This document shows positions 8,989 to 17,882 of a stretch of DNA of 64,000 nucleotides, in pieces. This DNA comes from JBEIHX01 sp040381075 (GTDB lineage Bacteria; Pseudomonadota; Alphaproteobacteria; Caulobacterales; Aquidulcibacteraceae), in NCBI GenBank assembly GCA_040381075.1, contig JBEIHX010000012.1:24023-88022 (forward strand), given 5' to 3'. The notes beneath the pieces were generated by a model, which worked only from the letters and a program-made list of their open reading frames with translations, did no database searches and was not told the origin of the DNA. Position 1 is the first letter of the stretch; every line of letters starts with the position of its first letter. The position numbers and the translations under genes were made by a program.

Positions 8989-9043
8989 CGCAGCCGACCT
9001 CAAAAACGCCCGGAGCGCGCAGGCGTCGACGCCGCCCTCGGCC

Positions 9044-11263
9044 TCACGCCTTGCCGAGGCACCAGAGGGCGAAGGCGTGGCTCTCGGCGATCTCCTTCAG
9101 CCGGTCAAAGCGGCCGGACGCTCCGCCGTGACCGGCGTCCATGTTGACATGCAGGAAGAATGGCCCTGCATCCGGCGCCGTCGCGCGCAGGCGCGCGACC
9201 CACTTCGCCGGCTCCCAATACGTCACCTGGCTGTCCGACAGGGCCGTCTGGGCCAGCAGCGGGGGATAGGCCTTGTCAGCGACATTGTCGTAGGGGCTGT
9301 AGGCCGCCATGTAGTCAAAGGCCGCCTTGTCCGTGATCGGATTGCCCCATTCTGTCCACTCCGGCGGGGTGAGCGGGAGCTCGCCGTCGCTGATCGTGTT
9401 GATCACGTCGACAAACGCCACGCCGCCGATGACGCCGGCAAACAGCTCAGGGCGCTGGTTCATGACCGCGCCAACCAGCAAACCGCCGGCGGATCGGCCT
9501 TCGATCACGATACGGCCGGGGGCTGCGAACTTCTGCTCGACCAGCGCCTCAGCCGCGCGCGCGAAATCGGAGAATGTGTTCTGCTTTTTCATCAGCTTGC
9601 CGTCGAGGTACCACTGTCGTCCGCGCTCCTGACCGCCGCGGATGTGCGCGATGCAGTATACGAGACCGCGATCGACGAGCGGCAGACGCGCTGTGGAAAA
9701 GCCCGCAGGCATGGAGATCCCGTACGATCCGTAGCCATACAGCAGGGCCGGCGCCGAGCCGTCGATGGGCGTTGCACGGTGGTGCAGAATGGTGAGCGGA
9801 ATCTGCGCTCCGTCGCGCGCCGTCGCGTTCACCCGGCGAACCACGTAATCCGACTTGTCATGACCTGACGGGATTTCCTGGGTTTTCCTCAGGACGCGGG
9901 TGCGCGCCGCCATGTCGTAGTCGTACGTCTCCGAGGGGGTTGACGGCGAATTGTAGGTGAAGCGCAGGATTGAGGTATCCCACTCGAAGCCGCGCAGCAC
10001 CTCCAGGTCATAAGCCTCTTCCGTGAAGTCGATGGCGTGCTCTTCATTCGAGGCCATGTCGCGCACCACCAGGCGCGGCAGCGCATTGACCATCTCGCTG
10101 ATCACCATGCGCCCCTTGAACAGGATCATGCCGTCGATGAACCGGCCTCTCTCGTGGCCGATGAAGTCGCGCCAGTTGCGCGCTGATGTGCTCCCCGTCG
10201 GCGTGCGCATGATTTTGTAATCGGTTGCGCCGTCAGCGTTGGTGCGCAGATAGAAGTGATCTGCGTGGTGATCGGGCTGGTACTCAACGCCCGGTCGATA
10301 GGCCGTAAAGCGCCGCGGCCGCGCGTTCGGCGTGGCGAGGGGAAGGACCAGGACGTCGGTGCTCTCGCTTTCGCCCCGATAGATCATCATGTAGGCGCCC
10401 GAGGACGTCCTGTAGATGGACATCTGGAAGGCGGGATCCTTTTCCTCGTAGATCATGATGTCCCTGGACGGATCCTGTCCCAGAACATGGCGCATGACCT
10501 TCGCCGTGCGGAAGTTTTCGTCGAGCAGGGTGTAGAAACACGTCCGCGAGTCCGGCGCCCACACAAGGTCGGCCGCCGCCCCCTCGATCCGCGCCGGCAT
10601 GTCCTTGCCGGTGGCCGCGTCGCGAAAGCGCAGCGTCGCCTTGTTGCCGCCCTCCAGATCGACAAAATAGGCGATCGTCGCATGGTCGGGACTGTGCGCC
10701 CATCCCTGCAGACGCCAGAACTTCTCGCCCTGGGATTCCGCGTCGCCGTCGATCAGGATGTGCTCCGCGCCCTCAGGGGTCCCGCCCGCCGCATCCACCG
10801 CGAGGCGGTAGACGATCGGATACTGACCTCCGGTGCGGAAGCGCGTCGCATAGGCGTAGGGGCCGTCGCGCGCGGGCACGCTTGAATCATCCTGCTTCAG
10901 CCTGCCCTTCAGTTCGTCAAACAGCTGCGCGCGCAGTCCTGCGGTGGGATCGAGCAGAACCTCTTTGACATAGGCGTTCTCGGCGTCGAGATGTGTCCGG
11001 ATCTCCGCGCTGAGACTTGACGGATCGTCGATCACCGTCTGCCAGTTGGGGTCGCGCAGCCAATGGTAGGGGTCGATCCGGGTGCGGCCGTGCTGCGTGA
11101 TGGCGTGCGGGCGCACCTGCGCGATCGGGCCCTGCGGCGCGCCGCGGCGCGCGGCGCGGACCGGCGTCGGCCCGGTTGGGGCCGCAGCCGCTCCCGCCAG
11201 GACGGCGCCTGCCAGGGCGGCGCCCGACAGCAGGATGTTGCGGCGTGAGGGTTCGTGCGACAT
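9044..11263 (-). CDS. Oligopeptidase B / prolyl oligopeptidase family S9A, Tat-exported
   Basis: Serine peptidase cleaving short peptides, probably periplasmic. The protein of about 739 residues starts at the ATG at 11263 (GGGAG, 7-nt spacing) with a twin-arginine signal SRRNILLSGAALAGAVLAG. A seven-bladed propeller domain occupies roughly residues 60-460. The alpha/beta-hydrolase domain carries Ser in GRSAGG near 590, Asp in LSDSQVTYWEP near 676 and His in MDAGHGG near 711. RIDPYHWLRD at the propeller entry and YGYGSYGISMPAGF favour oligopeptidase B. The Tat signal is unusual compared with the cytoplasmic enterobacterial PtrB. It stands alone, downstream of a short-chain dehydrogenase gene on the same strand after a 282-bp gap without visible genes. 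Confidence 0.9.
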   Translation of the reverse strand: MSHEPSRRNILLSGAALAGAVLAGAAAAPTGPTPVRAARRGAPQGPIAQVRPHAITQHGRTRIDPYHWLRDPNWQTVIDDPSSLSAEIRTHLDAENAYVKEVLLDPTAGLRAQLFDELKGRLKQDDSSVPARDGPYAYATRFRTGGQYPIVYRLAVDAAGGTPEGAEHILIDGDAESQGEKFWRLQGWAHSPDHATIAYFVDLEGGNKATLRFRDAATGKDMPARIEGAAADLVWAPDSRTCFYTLLDENFRTAKVMRHVLGQDPSRDIMIYEEKDPAFQMSIYRTSSGAYMMIYRGESESTDVLVLPLATPNARPRRFTAYRPGVEYQPDHHADHFYLRTNADGATDYKIMRTPTGSTSARNWRDFIGHERGRFIDGMILFKGRMVISEMVNALPRLVVRDMASNEEHAIDFTEEAYDLEVLRGFEWDTSILRFTYNSPSTPSETYDYDMAARTRVLRKTQEIPSGHDKSDYVVRRVNATARDGAQIPLTILHHRATPIDGSAPALLYGYGSYGISMPAGFSTARLPLVDRGLVYCIAHIRGGQERGRQWYLDGKLMKKQNTFSDFARAAEALVEQKFAAPGRIVIEGRSAGGLLVGAVMNQRPELFAGVIGGVAFVDVINTISDGELPLTPPEWTEWGNPITDKAAFDYMAAYSPYDNVADKAYPPLLAQTALSDSQVTYWEPAKWVARLRATAPDAGPFFLHVNMDAGHGGASGRFDRLKEIAESHAFALWCLGKA

Positions 11264-11545
11264 TGGCGGTCTCCCGGGTGCGGCTGCACTGATCTCAGTA
11301 CGGCGTGTCAACCTGGCGACTTCGTCGCGCGCCGCCCCTCAGACGTCAAGCCAGCGGGGCCCTGCCCGCCGGGTCAGGCCGGCGATGCGCAGGGCGCAGG
11401 CCCCCCCGGAAGAGGGCCCCGGACGCGGGCCCCGCAAGCAGGCCCCGCAGGACATGTCAGGGCGGGTGCGCACGGCAGCGCCGGGCGACAGGGACCGGGC
11501 GACGCCCCGCGGGCGCCCCTGTGCGGCCGGAAGTCTTTGCCCGGA

Positions 11546-12328
11546 TCAGCGCAGTCCCATGCGGATGGAGCCGTCGAGACGCACGCATTCGCCATTGAAG
11601 TACCCGTTGCGCACCATCTCCAGCGCCAGCGACGCGTATTCCTCGGCGTTGCCAAGGCGCTTGGGGAAGGGAACGCTGGCGGCCAGGGCGTCCTTCACCT
11701 GCTGAGGCGCAGCGTTCATCAGCGGCGTGTTGAAAATGCCGGGCAGGATCGTGTTCACACGGATCGCTTCGCCGGACAGATCGCGCGCGATCGGCAGCGT
11801 CATGCCCACAACGCCGCCCTTGGAGGCGGAATAGGCCGCCTGCCCCATCTGACCATCCTGCGCCGCCACCGAAGCGGTGTTGATGATCACGCCGCGATCG
11901 CCGTCCGGCAGCGGCGGCAGGCTCAGCATGCCAGCTGCGGATTTGGCGATGCAGCGGAAGGTGCCGACCAGATTGATCTGGATGATGAGATCGAACTGGT
12001 TCAGCGGAAAGTGCTTGATCTCGCCCGTATCCTTGGAACGGCTTGCCGTCTTGACCGCATTGCCGGTGCCGGCGCAGTTCACCAGGATCCGCTCCTGACC
12101 GTTCGCCGCACGCGCCTTTGCAAAGCCGGCCTCGACGGAGGCCTCGTCGGTCACATTGACCTTGCAGAACACCGCGCCGACGTCCGCAGCCACGCGTTCG
12201 CCGGTGGTCTCGTTCATGTCGAAGATCGCGACCTTGACGCCGTGCTCGCGCAGCGCACGCACTGTGGCCTCGCCGAGGCCGGACGCCCCCCCGGTGACGA
12301 CGGCTGCAATATTGGAATCCAGTTTCAT
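11546..12328 (-). CDS. Short-chain dehydrogenase, 3-hydroxyacyl-CoA dehydrogenase type 2-like
   Basis: NAD(H)-dependent SDR of 260 residues. The cofactor motif TGGASGLGEA is near the N-terminus, NCAG in the middle, and the catalytic Ser-Tyr-Lys lies in INTASVAAQDGQMGQAAYSASKGG. The overall pattern, with a long loop before IQINLVGTF and the LPGIFNTPLM C-terminal region, matches the HSD10 / 3-hydroxy-2-methylbutyryl-CoA dehydrogenase group of fatty-acid and isoleucine catabolism. The ATG at 12328 is preceded by GGAGG with 7-nt spacing, better than the longer ORF start. Substrate is inferred from family resemblance only. Confidence 0.88.
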   Translation of the reverse strand: MKLDSNIAAVVTGGASGLGEATVRALREHGVKVAIFDMNETTGERVAADVGAVFCKVNVTDEASVEAGFAKARAANGQERILVNCAGTGNAVKTASRSKDTGEIKHFPLNQFDLIIQINLVGTFRCIAKSAAGMLSLPPLPDGDRGVIINTASVAAQDGQMGQAAYSASKGGVVGMTLPIARDLSGEAIRVNTILPGIFNTPLMNAAPQQVKDALAASVPFPKRLGNAEEYASLALEMVRNGYFNGECVRLDGSIRMGLR

Positions 12329-12740
12329 GGGCGTGCCCTCCGAAAGCGTTTCGCGCGCGCGCCGCACCGGCCCGCAATGCGGCCAGACATAGCTTCGCGC
12401 GGCGGCAAACCCAAGACTGCCGCAGCGGCGCCCCGCGGACAGGTCGCCCGTTGAACTTTGCGTGAGCGGCTCTGTGAGGTCTTGAGCAGGCCCGGTCAGA
12501 CCTCACATGTCCGCCACGGTCTGAGCCTGTGCGGCGATCCACCCCCTCTCTCGGCTCGTCGCGCCAGACCGCAGCGACGGCGTCCCGGGAGACGGGAGAC
12601 CGCGCGTCACGGGCGGGCCCGCGCTCCTCCCATGGCGCGGGTCCGCCGAATCCGCCCGCCGGTGCGCTGTTTGGCCCTGCCCGGCAATGCCCCTGCCGGT
12701 TTGGATCATGCGGGGTCCGATGCAGGCCAAGGTCTGGCGC

Positions 12741-12804
12741 CCGGGAGGATTGGCCCCCGGGAGGATTGGCCCCCGGGAGGATTGGCCCCCGGGAGGATTG
12801 GCCT
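12741..12804. repeat. 16-bp tandem repeat, 4 copies
   Basis: Four units of CCGGGAGGATTGGCCC, the last differing only in its final base. It lies in the 550-bp region 12329-12878 between the divergent SDR and RyR-domain genes; apart from this array I see no gene or clear promoter there. The reverse complement contains GGGCCAATCC, which also occurs in the arrays at 24963 and 63036. Any ORF reading through the array into the following gene is probably not translated here. Confidence 0.95.
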
Positions 12805-12878
12805 GTGCGGCGCGCCGCCGGGTGCGGAAACGCGGATTCCGCCATGACACCGCGCTATTGGCGCGGCAGAATGCCCGC

Positions 12879-14948
12879 ATGGCGGTCGCACCAAGGACCC
12901 GACGAAAGCCCAATTGGGCGGCGCATCTGGCGCGGCGGCTGACGCTGTGGGCCAATGGCCCTGGCGCGCCCTCGACGCGCATGATCGCCATGCTGGTGGC
13001 GGCCCTGCTGTGGGCGGGGCTGCAGGCTTCAAAGGGCTTCAGCCTTCCGTCCGCCCTTCAGGCGCCGGAACAGGCGCTCGCCACATTCAACGCCATGCGG
13101 GGGACCTTTGAGCAGCTGGCGCTTGCGGGCACAGTTGCGGCGGCCTTCCTGCAGCAGATAACCGTCTTCGCCGGTCGCGCGCTGCTGTCGCTGTCGCGCG
13201 GGCATGTCATCGTGGCGGGCGTGGGCGCCCCGCGCGCGGCCTTGATCGCGGATCTCGCGCAGGACCGCGCCGAGGGCCCCGCCCATCCCGCCGTGGTTGT
13301 GGCCCATGATCTCAACCCGGCTGACGTGGCGGCGCTGCGGCGGGCCGGCGTCATTGTCGTGGAAGGAGATCCGGCCACGCCGGAGGCGCTCAAGGCCGGC
13401 AGGGCGCAGGCCGCGCGCGCCGTCGTGGCGATCGACGACGATGACGCAGCCAATCTGCGCATCGCCGGCGCGTTGCGGGTGCTGCTGGGGCAGCAGAGGC
13501 GCCCGTGCGGCGTGCGGCTGTTCGCCCGCATCGAGGACGCGCGCCTGCTTGCAGAACTGCGTGACGTGGACCCCCGCGCGAAGACCCGGCGCGAAGGGTG
13601 GCTGACATCCGGCGAGACCGGCTTCGAGCTGCGCCCGTTCGCGTTGTCGGAGATCGCCGCGAGACGGTTCTTCCGGGCGGGCGAGGTGCTGATCCAGGCC
13701 AGTCGGCTGGCGCAGGACCGTCCCCATGTGGCCATCCTGGGATTTGTTGGGGCAGGCGAGCCGATTGCTCTGTCAGCGCTCCAGACGCTGTGGTCGGCGC
13801 ATTTCGAAGCGCCCCGGGTCAGCGTGCTCGTCGCTGACCCGGACCAGGAAGAGGCGCGCTTCCGCGCCCGCTGGCCAGGCGCGTTCCGGGACGGCGAAGT
13901 CTGGCGCGCCGATCTCGCATTTCTGCGCTTTGACTGGAGCGCCGACGCCAACCTCGACGCCACGCTTGAACGGCTCGCGGCCAAGCGCGGCGCCCCCACC
14001 ATGCTCGCAATCTGTCTCGGCGATGCGCGCCTGAACGCCGCCGCCGCCCTGGCGCTGCGCAAGGCGGCCGCACGCACCTCCTGGGCGCGAACGCCAATCC
14101 ACGTGTTTGAGCCGGCTCTCGCCGACCTCTCGCCCCGCGCCGCCGCCCGCTCAGCAGGTCCCGCCGAACCTGAGCTGCCGGCCATTGCCGTGGTCGGCGG
14201 CCTGGCGGAAATCGCAACCACCGATCTCATCCTGCGCGAAAGCCTGGAGGAGGGCGCGGCGATCGCCCATGCGGCGTACGCGCGTCTCCAGCTTGCGAAG
14301 GACGCCAGGGCGCGCGCGTGCCAGCCGCTTTGGGAAAGCCTGTCGCCGCGGGAGAAGGCGCTGGTCCAGGATCTCAATCCCGACGGCGGCGGCCCCGACC
14401 AGGACCGCGCCGCCCTGTTCGATCGCCTGGTCGAGACCCTGGGGGCAGCCGGCCGCAAAGGCGCGGTGCGGCGCGCCGACCGGCTGCTCAGCGCCGCCAT
14501 GGCCGAAGAGGCCCGGCTGAACCCTGGTGCGGCGGGGGTCGATTGGATGGAACTGCCGGAGACCTATCGTGCCGCCAACCGGGCCGTCGCCGAGCACGCT
14601 CTGGTCAAGCTGTGGGACGCCGGCTGGATTCCGGCGCAGCCCGGCGCCAGGGGGGAAATCGCGCCATACTATCCGAACGACCACATCGTTGAGCGGCTCG
14701 CCGAGATCGAAAAGAAACGCTGGAACGCCGAACGGCTGATCGCCGGTTGGCGCTATGCGCCAATCCGCAGCGACGTGCGCCGCGAACACAATCTTCTCGT
14801 CACCTGGGAGCGCCTTGACTCCCTCGGCCCGGAAAAGGCGGAGGCGCAACGCGAGAACGATCGCAACATGGTGCGCACCGCCCTGAAGATCGCGCCGCAC
14901 GTCGCCCGATACGGGTTTCTGCGCCGCACCGAGGGGCCGTCCCTGTAA
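12879..14948 (+). CDS. Membrane protein with NAD-binding (RCK/TrkA-like) region and C-terminal RyR domain
   Basis: About 689 residues. Two hydrophobic segments near the N-terminus (MIAMLVAALLWAGLQASKGF and LALAGTVAAAFLQQITVFAG) suggest a two-helix membrane anchor. A Rossmann TrkA-N-like domain follows, with VIVAGVGAPRAALIADLA and VIVVEGDPATPEAL, and then a second similar region (HVAILGFVGAGEPIALSAL). The C-terminal 110 residues fit the bacterial ryanodine-receptor repeat domain: ERLAEIEKKRWNAERLIAGW then LLVTWERLD and ENDRNMV. This suggests a ligand- or nucleotide-sensing ion-channel-like protein; the ligand is unknown. The start is uncertain: 12879 is chosen to exclude the tandem array, with 12981 as the alternative. 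A terminator hairpin follows. Confidence 0.8.
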   Translation: MAVAPRTRRKPNWAAHLARRLTLWANGPGAPSTRMIAMLVAALLWAGLQASKGFSLPSALQAPEQALATFNAMRGTFEQLALAGTVAAAFLQQITVFAGRALLSLSRGHVIVAGVGAPRAALIADLAQDRAEGPAHPAVVVAHDLNPADVAALRRAGVIVVEGDPATPEALKAGRAQAARAVVAIDDDDAANLRIAGALRVLLGQQRRPCGVRLFARIEDARLLAELRDVDPRAKTRREGWLTSGETGFELRPFALSEIAARRFFRAGEVLIQASRLAQDRPHVAILGFVGAGEPIALSALQTLWSAHFEAPRVSVLVADPDQEEARFRARWPGAFRDGEVWRADLAFLRFDWSADANLDATLERLAAKRGAPTMLAICLGDARLNAAAALALRKAAARTSWARTPIHVFEPALADLSPRAAARSAGPAEPELPAIAVVGGLAEIATTDLILRESLEEGAAIAHAAYARLQLAKDARARACQPLWESLSPREKALVQDLNPDGGGPDQDRAALFDRLVETLGAAGRKGAVRRADRLLSAAMAEEARLNPGAAGVDWMELPETYRAANRAVAEHALVKLWDAGWIPAQPGARGEIAPYYPNDHIVERLAEIEKKRWNAERLIAGWRYAPIRSDVRREHNLLVTWERLDSLGPEKAEAQRENDRNMVRTALKIAPHVARYGFLRRTEGPSL

Positions 14949-14960
14949 CAGCGCAGCCGC

Positions 14961-14988
14961 GCCCTTGCCTCGCAGGGGCTTTTCCTTT
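14961..14988 (+). terminator. Rho-independent terminator after the RyR-domain gene
   Basis: An 8-bp stem, GCCCTTGC paired with GCAGGGGC (one G-T wobble) around the loop CTC, is followed by TTTTCCTTT. It lies 12 nt after the stop codon, separating this gene from rpmE. Confidence 0.75.
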
Positions 14989-15074
14989 AGGACCCCAGCC
15001 TTCCGAAATTGCGGGCGTCAGCCCGGACGCAGGTCCGGACGAAGCCCACCCACCCCGATCCGATCGAGCGCGCC

Positions 15075-15299
15075 ATGAAAAAGGACATCCATCCCGATTA
15101 TCACTTCATCACGGTGGTGATGACGGACGGCTCGTCCTACCAGACGCGCTCCACGCTCGGGAAAGAGGGCGCGACCCTCAACCTCGATATCGATCCAAAG
15201 ACCCATCCCGCCTGGACGGGCGGCACGCAGACCCTGCTCGACCGTGGCGGGCGCGTGTCCCGGTTCAACGACAAGTTTGCGGCCTTCCTCAAGAAGTAA
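15075..15299 (+). CDS. rpmE: 50S ribosomal protein L31 (zinc-independent form)
   Basis: Large-subunit ribosomal protein of 74 residues beginning MKKDIHPDYHFITVVMTDG and ending FNDKFAAFLKK. The CxxC zinc ligands of classical L31 are absent, as is usual for alphaproteobacterial L31. The ATG at 15075 matches the family start; the longer upstream reading frame does not. Only a weak GAGCG precedes the start. Confidence 0.95.
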   Translation: MKKDIHPDYHFITVVMTDGSSYQTRSTLGKEGATLNLDIDPKTHPAWTGGTQTLLDRGGRVSRFNDKFAAFLKK

Positions 15300-15356
15300 G
15301 GCGGCTGGGACAAAGGCCCCCGGAGCCCCCGGGGCGACGGCCTGCGTGCGCTTCCC

Positions 15357-15664
15357 CACGTGCACTCCGCCACGTGCACTCCTCCACGTGCACTCCTCCA
15401 CGTGCACTCCCCCAGGTGTGCAGGTCACAGGTACGCAGGTCACAGGTGCGCACTCGGCAGGCCGGCAGTCAAAAGGCCGGCAGTCAACTGGCCGGGAGAC
15501 GACTGGCGAGGAGACAACTGGCGAGGAGACAACCGGCGAGGAGACTCCTGGCCGGCGATCGCCCCTGTTATCCTGGTCGCCGTCTCCCCGGCTGGCGTGT
15601 CCGTGGCTGCCAGGTTCGTGACTGCCAGGTTGCTGGCTGGCAAGTTCCTGGCTGGCTGTTCGCA
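15357..15664. repeat. Long drifting tandem array, 14 then 15-bp units, about 20 copies
   Basis: Four 14-bp units (CACGTGCACTCCTC type, 15357-15412) pass into three 15-bp units (CAGGTACGCAGGTCA type, 15413-15457). Seven 15-bp units follow that change stepwise from GGCCGGCAGTCAAAA to GGCGAGGAGACAACT (15460-15564). After a 25-bp break come five more 15-bp units (GGCTGGCAAGTTCCT type, 15590-15664). Unit length is constant while sequence drifts. The array fills half of the 598-bp rpmE-rcdA gap (15300-15897); the rest shows no gene. Open frames through it on both strands are by-products of the 15-bp period. Confidence 0.95.
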
Positions 15665-15897
15665 ATGGCGCGCTGTCCAGTGTCCCCAGCGACCAGGGCG
15701 CATGACCAGGCGGGCGGCGACATCGGCCACACTGGCGCGCACTCAGGCTTCCTGTCATCGCGAGCCTGATCTGGCCTGCCGTTCAACCGCTGGTCGCCCC
15801 GGCCCGCAGACGACGATGCGCGAAGACCATCGATCCAGCGGCTCCGGCCGGGCGTCCGCCGAGCAACGGTTCGCAGGGCGCTTCCGGACCCGGCGGC

Positions 15898-16428
15898 CTA
15901 GGTTTCGAAAACGGCGCGCAGACGGTCAAGATGCAGGGCGACCGGATTGGCCTTCACCGAGGGACCGAAGATCGACTCATCCAGGCGGCGCAGCCGATCA
16001 TACAGTCGGGCGGCGCGCGCGATGAGCCCCGACAGCCGCTCCGGCAGTTCATCCTCGCCGCCAAAAGGCTCATCGCCCATATCGCGCCTGCCGGACAGGC
16101 GGTAGTGCTCCTGCTGGGCCTCATCCGCCGTCATGTCGCCCTCGCGCACAGCCCGTTGCACAAGCAGCCAGGAGGCCGACTGCATCAGCCGGGTCGTCAG
16201 GCGCATGCTCTCCCCGGCATAGGCCAACGCCCCCTGCCGGGAGAGAAGTTTGGATTCCGCACGCCCGGGACCGTCAAGATAGGCGGCGGTCTCCTCAACA
16301 AGCGCCATGCCCTCCTTGAATGCGCGCTCAAACATCTCAGAGGCCGCGAACTCCGAGATCCGCGCCGCCATGGCCGCGTCGGCCGGGCGCAGCCGCGGGA
16401 TCTCTTCACTCTGAAGGTCGTTGGCCAT
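15898..16428 (-). CDS. rcdA: DUF1465 family protein, RcdA-like regulator of CtrA degradation
   Basis: A 176-residue, mostly helical cytoplasmic protein of the DUF1465 family, whose Caulobacter member RcdA is an adaptor in ClpXP-dependent proteolysis of the cell-cycle regulator CtrA. Family-typical segments are MALVEETAAYLDGPGRAESK, SMRLTTRLMQSASWLLVQRAV and a charged tail with RLYDRLRRLDESIF. The DUF1192 gene lies immediately upstream on the same strand, a neighbourhood I recall from other alphaproteobacteria. Whether it acts on CtrA in this organism is inference. Confidence 0.87.
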   Translation of the reverse strand: MANDLQSEEIPRLRPADAAMAARISEFAASEMFERAFKEGMALVEETAAYLDGPGRAESKLLSRQGALAYAGESMRLTTRLMQSASWLLVQRAVREGDMTADEAQQEHYRLSGRRDMGDEPFGGEDELPERLSGLIARAARLYDRLRRLDESIFGPSVKANPVALHLDRLRAVFET

Positions 16429-16542
16429 GCGCTCACTCGGCTCCGCTCGGGACAGTTCGCATCACACCGCCCGCACCGCAAATCAAGGGCCAAGTCGACG
16501 CCGCCGCCAGACCCCAACCGCGCGCACCGTCCGGCGAAACGG

Positions 16543-16722
16543 TTACCGCTTTCCGAACAGGGCCTCGGCCGCATCGCGATCCTGACGCTTGCGGCCAATC
16601 AGCGCCTCATATTTCGCGATCTCGACGCGCAATTCCCCGATCCGGCGCTCCAATTCCTCAATCGACCAGTCCTCTGGCGGGCGGGACGCCTTCGGGCGCG
16701 GCAGCAAGTCGTCTTCCATCAT
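16543..16722 (-). CDS. DUF1192 family small protein
   Basis: A 59-residue acidic/coiled protein reading MMEDDLLPRPKASRPPEDWS followed by a heptad-like helix (IEELERRIGELRVEIAKYEA) and ending LFGKR. This matches the DUF1192 family: a short N-terminal DD-L-P-R-P, then W-S-I-E-E-L and a single coiled coil. Two adjacent ATGs (16722 and 16719) are possible starts. It lies 114 bp upstream of rcdA on the same strand and 53 bp from the divergent quinone oxidoreductase gene. Function is unknown. Confidence 0.85.
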   Translation of the reverse strand: MMEDDLLPRPKASRPPEDWSIEELERRIGELRVEIAKYEALIGRKRQDRDAAEALFGKR

Positions 16723-16775
16723 CTGAAGTCCGCAGGTTACACCTCGCCGCCGTCGCCGACTGAGAGGCTGTTTTC

Positions 16776-17750
16776 ATGACTGTAATGATGCGCGCGATCG
16801 AAGTTCCTGGCGAGGGCCCCGTGCGCCTGACCGAAATCGAACGCCCCATTCCGGGACCGGGCGAAATCCTGATCCGCGTCGCCGCCGCCGGCGTCAACAG
16901 ACCCGACCTGATGCAGCGCCGCGGGTTCTATCCCCCGCCGCCCGGCGCGCCTGCGACGCTTGGTCTTGAGGCGGCGGGCCATGTCGAGGCCTGCGGCCCC
17001 GGGGTCGAACGCTGGCGCCCCGGCGACAGCGTCACCGCGCTCATGTCGGGCGGCGGCTATGCCGAGTACGCCCTCGCCGATGAGGGCGCCGCCCTGCCCA
17101 CGCCCCCTGGCATGACCATGGCGGAGGCGGCCTGCCTGCCGGAAACCGTTTTTACCGTGTGGGCCAATGTGTTCGAACGTGGCGCGCTCAAACCCGGCGA
17201 GACCCTGCTCGTCCATGGCGGCGCCTCCGGCATCGGCACAACGGCGATCCAGATGGCGGTCGCGCTTGGCGCGCGCGTCCTTGCGACCGCCGGATCGACG
17301 GACAAGGTCGCGCTGTGCGCGCGCCTCGGCGCGGCGCGCGCGATCAATTACCGCACCGAGGACTTCGCCGCCGTCGCCCAGGCCGAGGGCGGCGTCGACG
17401 TCATCCTCGACATGGTCGGCGCGCCGTATCTGGAGCGCAATCTCTCCATCCTCAAACCGGATGGCAGGCTCGTCTACATAGCCTTCCTGGAAGGTGCGCG
17501 CGCCGAGATCGATCTGATGCGCCTGATGCTCAAGCGCCTGACCGTCACCGGCTCCACCCTGCGCATCCGTCCGAAAGCTGAGAAAGCCCGCCTCGCCCGC
17601 GCCATCGAGGCCGCTGTCTGGCCGCTGGCGGCGTCTGGACGTCTGAAACCGGTGATCGATTCAGCCTATACGCTGGCTGAAGCCGACGCTGCTCTGACGC
17701 GCATGGAGGCAGGTCTGCACGCAGGAAAAATCGTGCTTCTGACCACTTGA
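16776..17750 (+). CDS. NAD(P)H quinone oxidoreductase, zinc-independent MDR family
   Basis: A 324-residue medium-chain reductase of the PIG3/QOR type, reducing quinones or similar enones with NADPH. It has an N-terminal GroES-like domain (VNRPDLMQRRGFYPPPPGAP), the nucleotide-binding motif LLVHGGASGIGTTAIQMA and the typical C-terminal PVIDSAYTLAEADAAL-RME. Catalytic zinc ligands of alcohol dehydrogenases are absent. Start ATG at 16776 has AGAGG about 9 nt upstream; in-frame ATGs at 16785 and 16788 are alternatives. It is divergent from the DUF1192-rcdA pair. Confidence 0.92.
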   Translation: MTVMMRAIEVPGEGPVRLTEIERPIPGPGEILIRVAAAGVNRPDLMQRRGFYPPPPGAPATLGLEAAGHVEACGPGVERWRPGDSVTALMSGGGYAEYALADEGAALPTPPGMTMAEAACLPETVFTVWANVFERGALKPGETLLVHGGASGIGTTAIQMAVALGARVLATAGSTDKVALCARLGAARAINYRTEDFAAVAQAEGGVDVILDMVGAPYLERNLSILKPDGRLVYIAFLEGARAEIDLMRLMLKRLTVTGSTLRIRPKAEKARLARAIEAAVWPLAASGRLKPVIDSAYTLAEADAALTRMEAGLHAGKIVLLTT

Positions 17751-17882
17751 CGCCTGCAGTCAAAGCCTGGCCTGACAAATGCCTCAGGTCCGTCTCATTG
17801 TGCATGACTCATCGCCTCAGCCTCTGATGCGCCCGCAGTTTCGCGCCGACCCGCACTGACATCTGACCAAAGGGATCCCGCC

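Noticed and set aside
11457..12845. A 462-codon minus-strand ORF overlapping the SDR gene in another frame
   Set aside because: The in-frame SDR reading has the complete SDR motif set; this one is an Arg/Ala/Gly-rich shadow.
15357..15664. CRISPR array
   Set aside because: Units are 14-15 bp and directly adjacent with no unique spacers, there are no cas genes, and conserved direct repeats of 24-40 bp are absent.
15018..15758. A 246-codon minus-strand ORF with pentapeptide-like periodicity (SSPVV, CRPFD) across the rpmE-rcdA gap
   Set aside because: It runs antisense through rpmE, its periodicity comes from the 15-bp DNA array, similar open frames exist in other frames and on the other strand, and it does not follow the A(D/N)LxX pattern of pentapeptide-repeat proteins.
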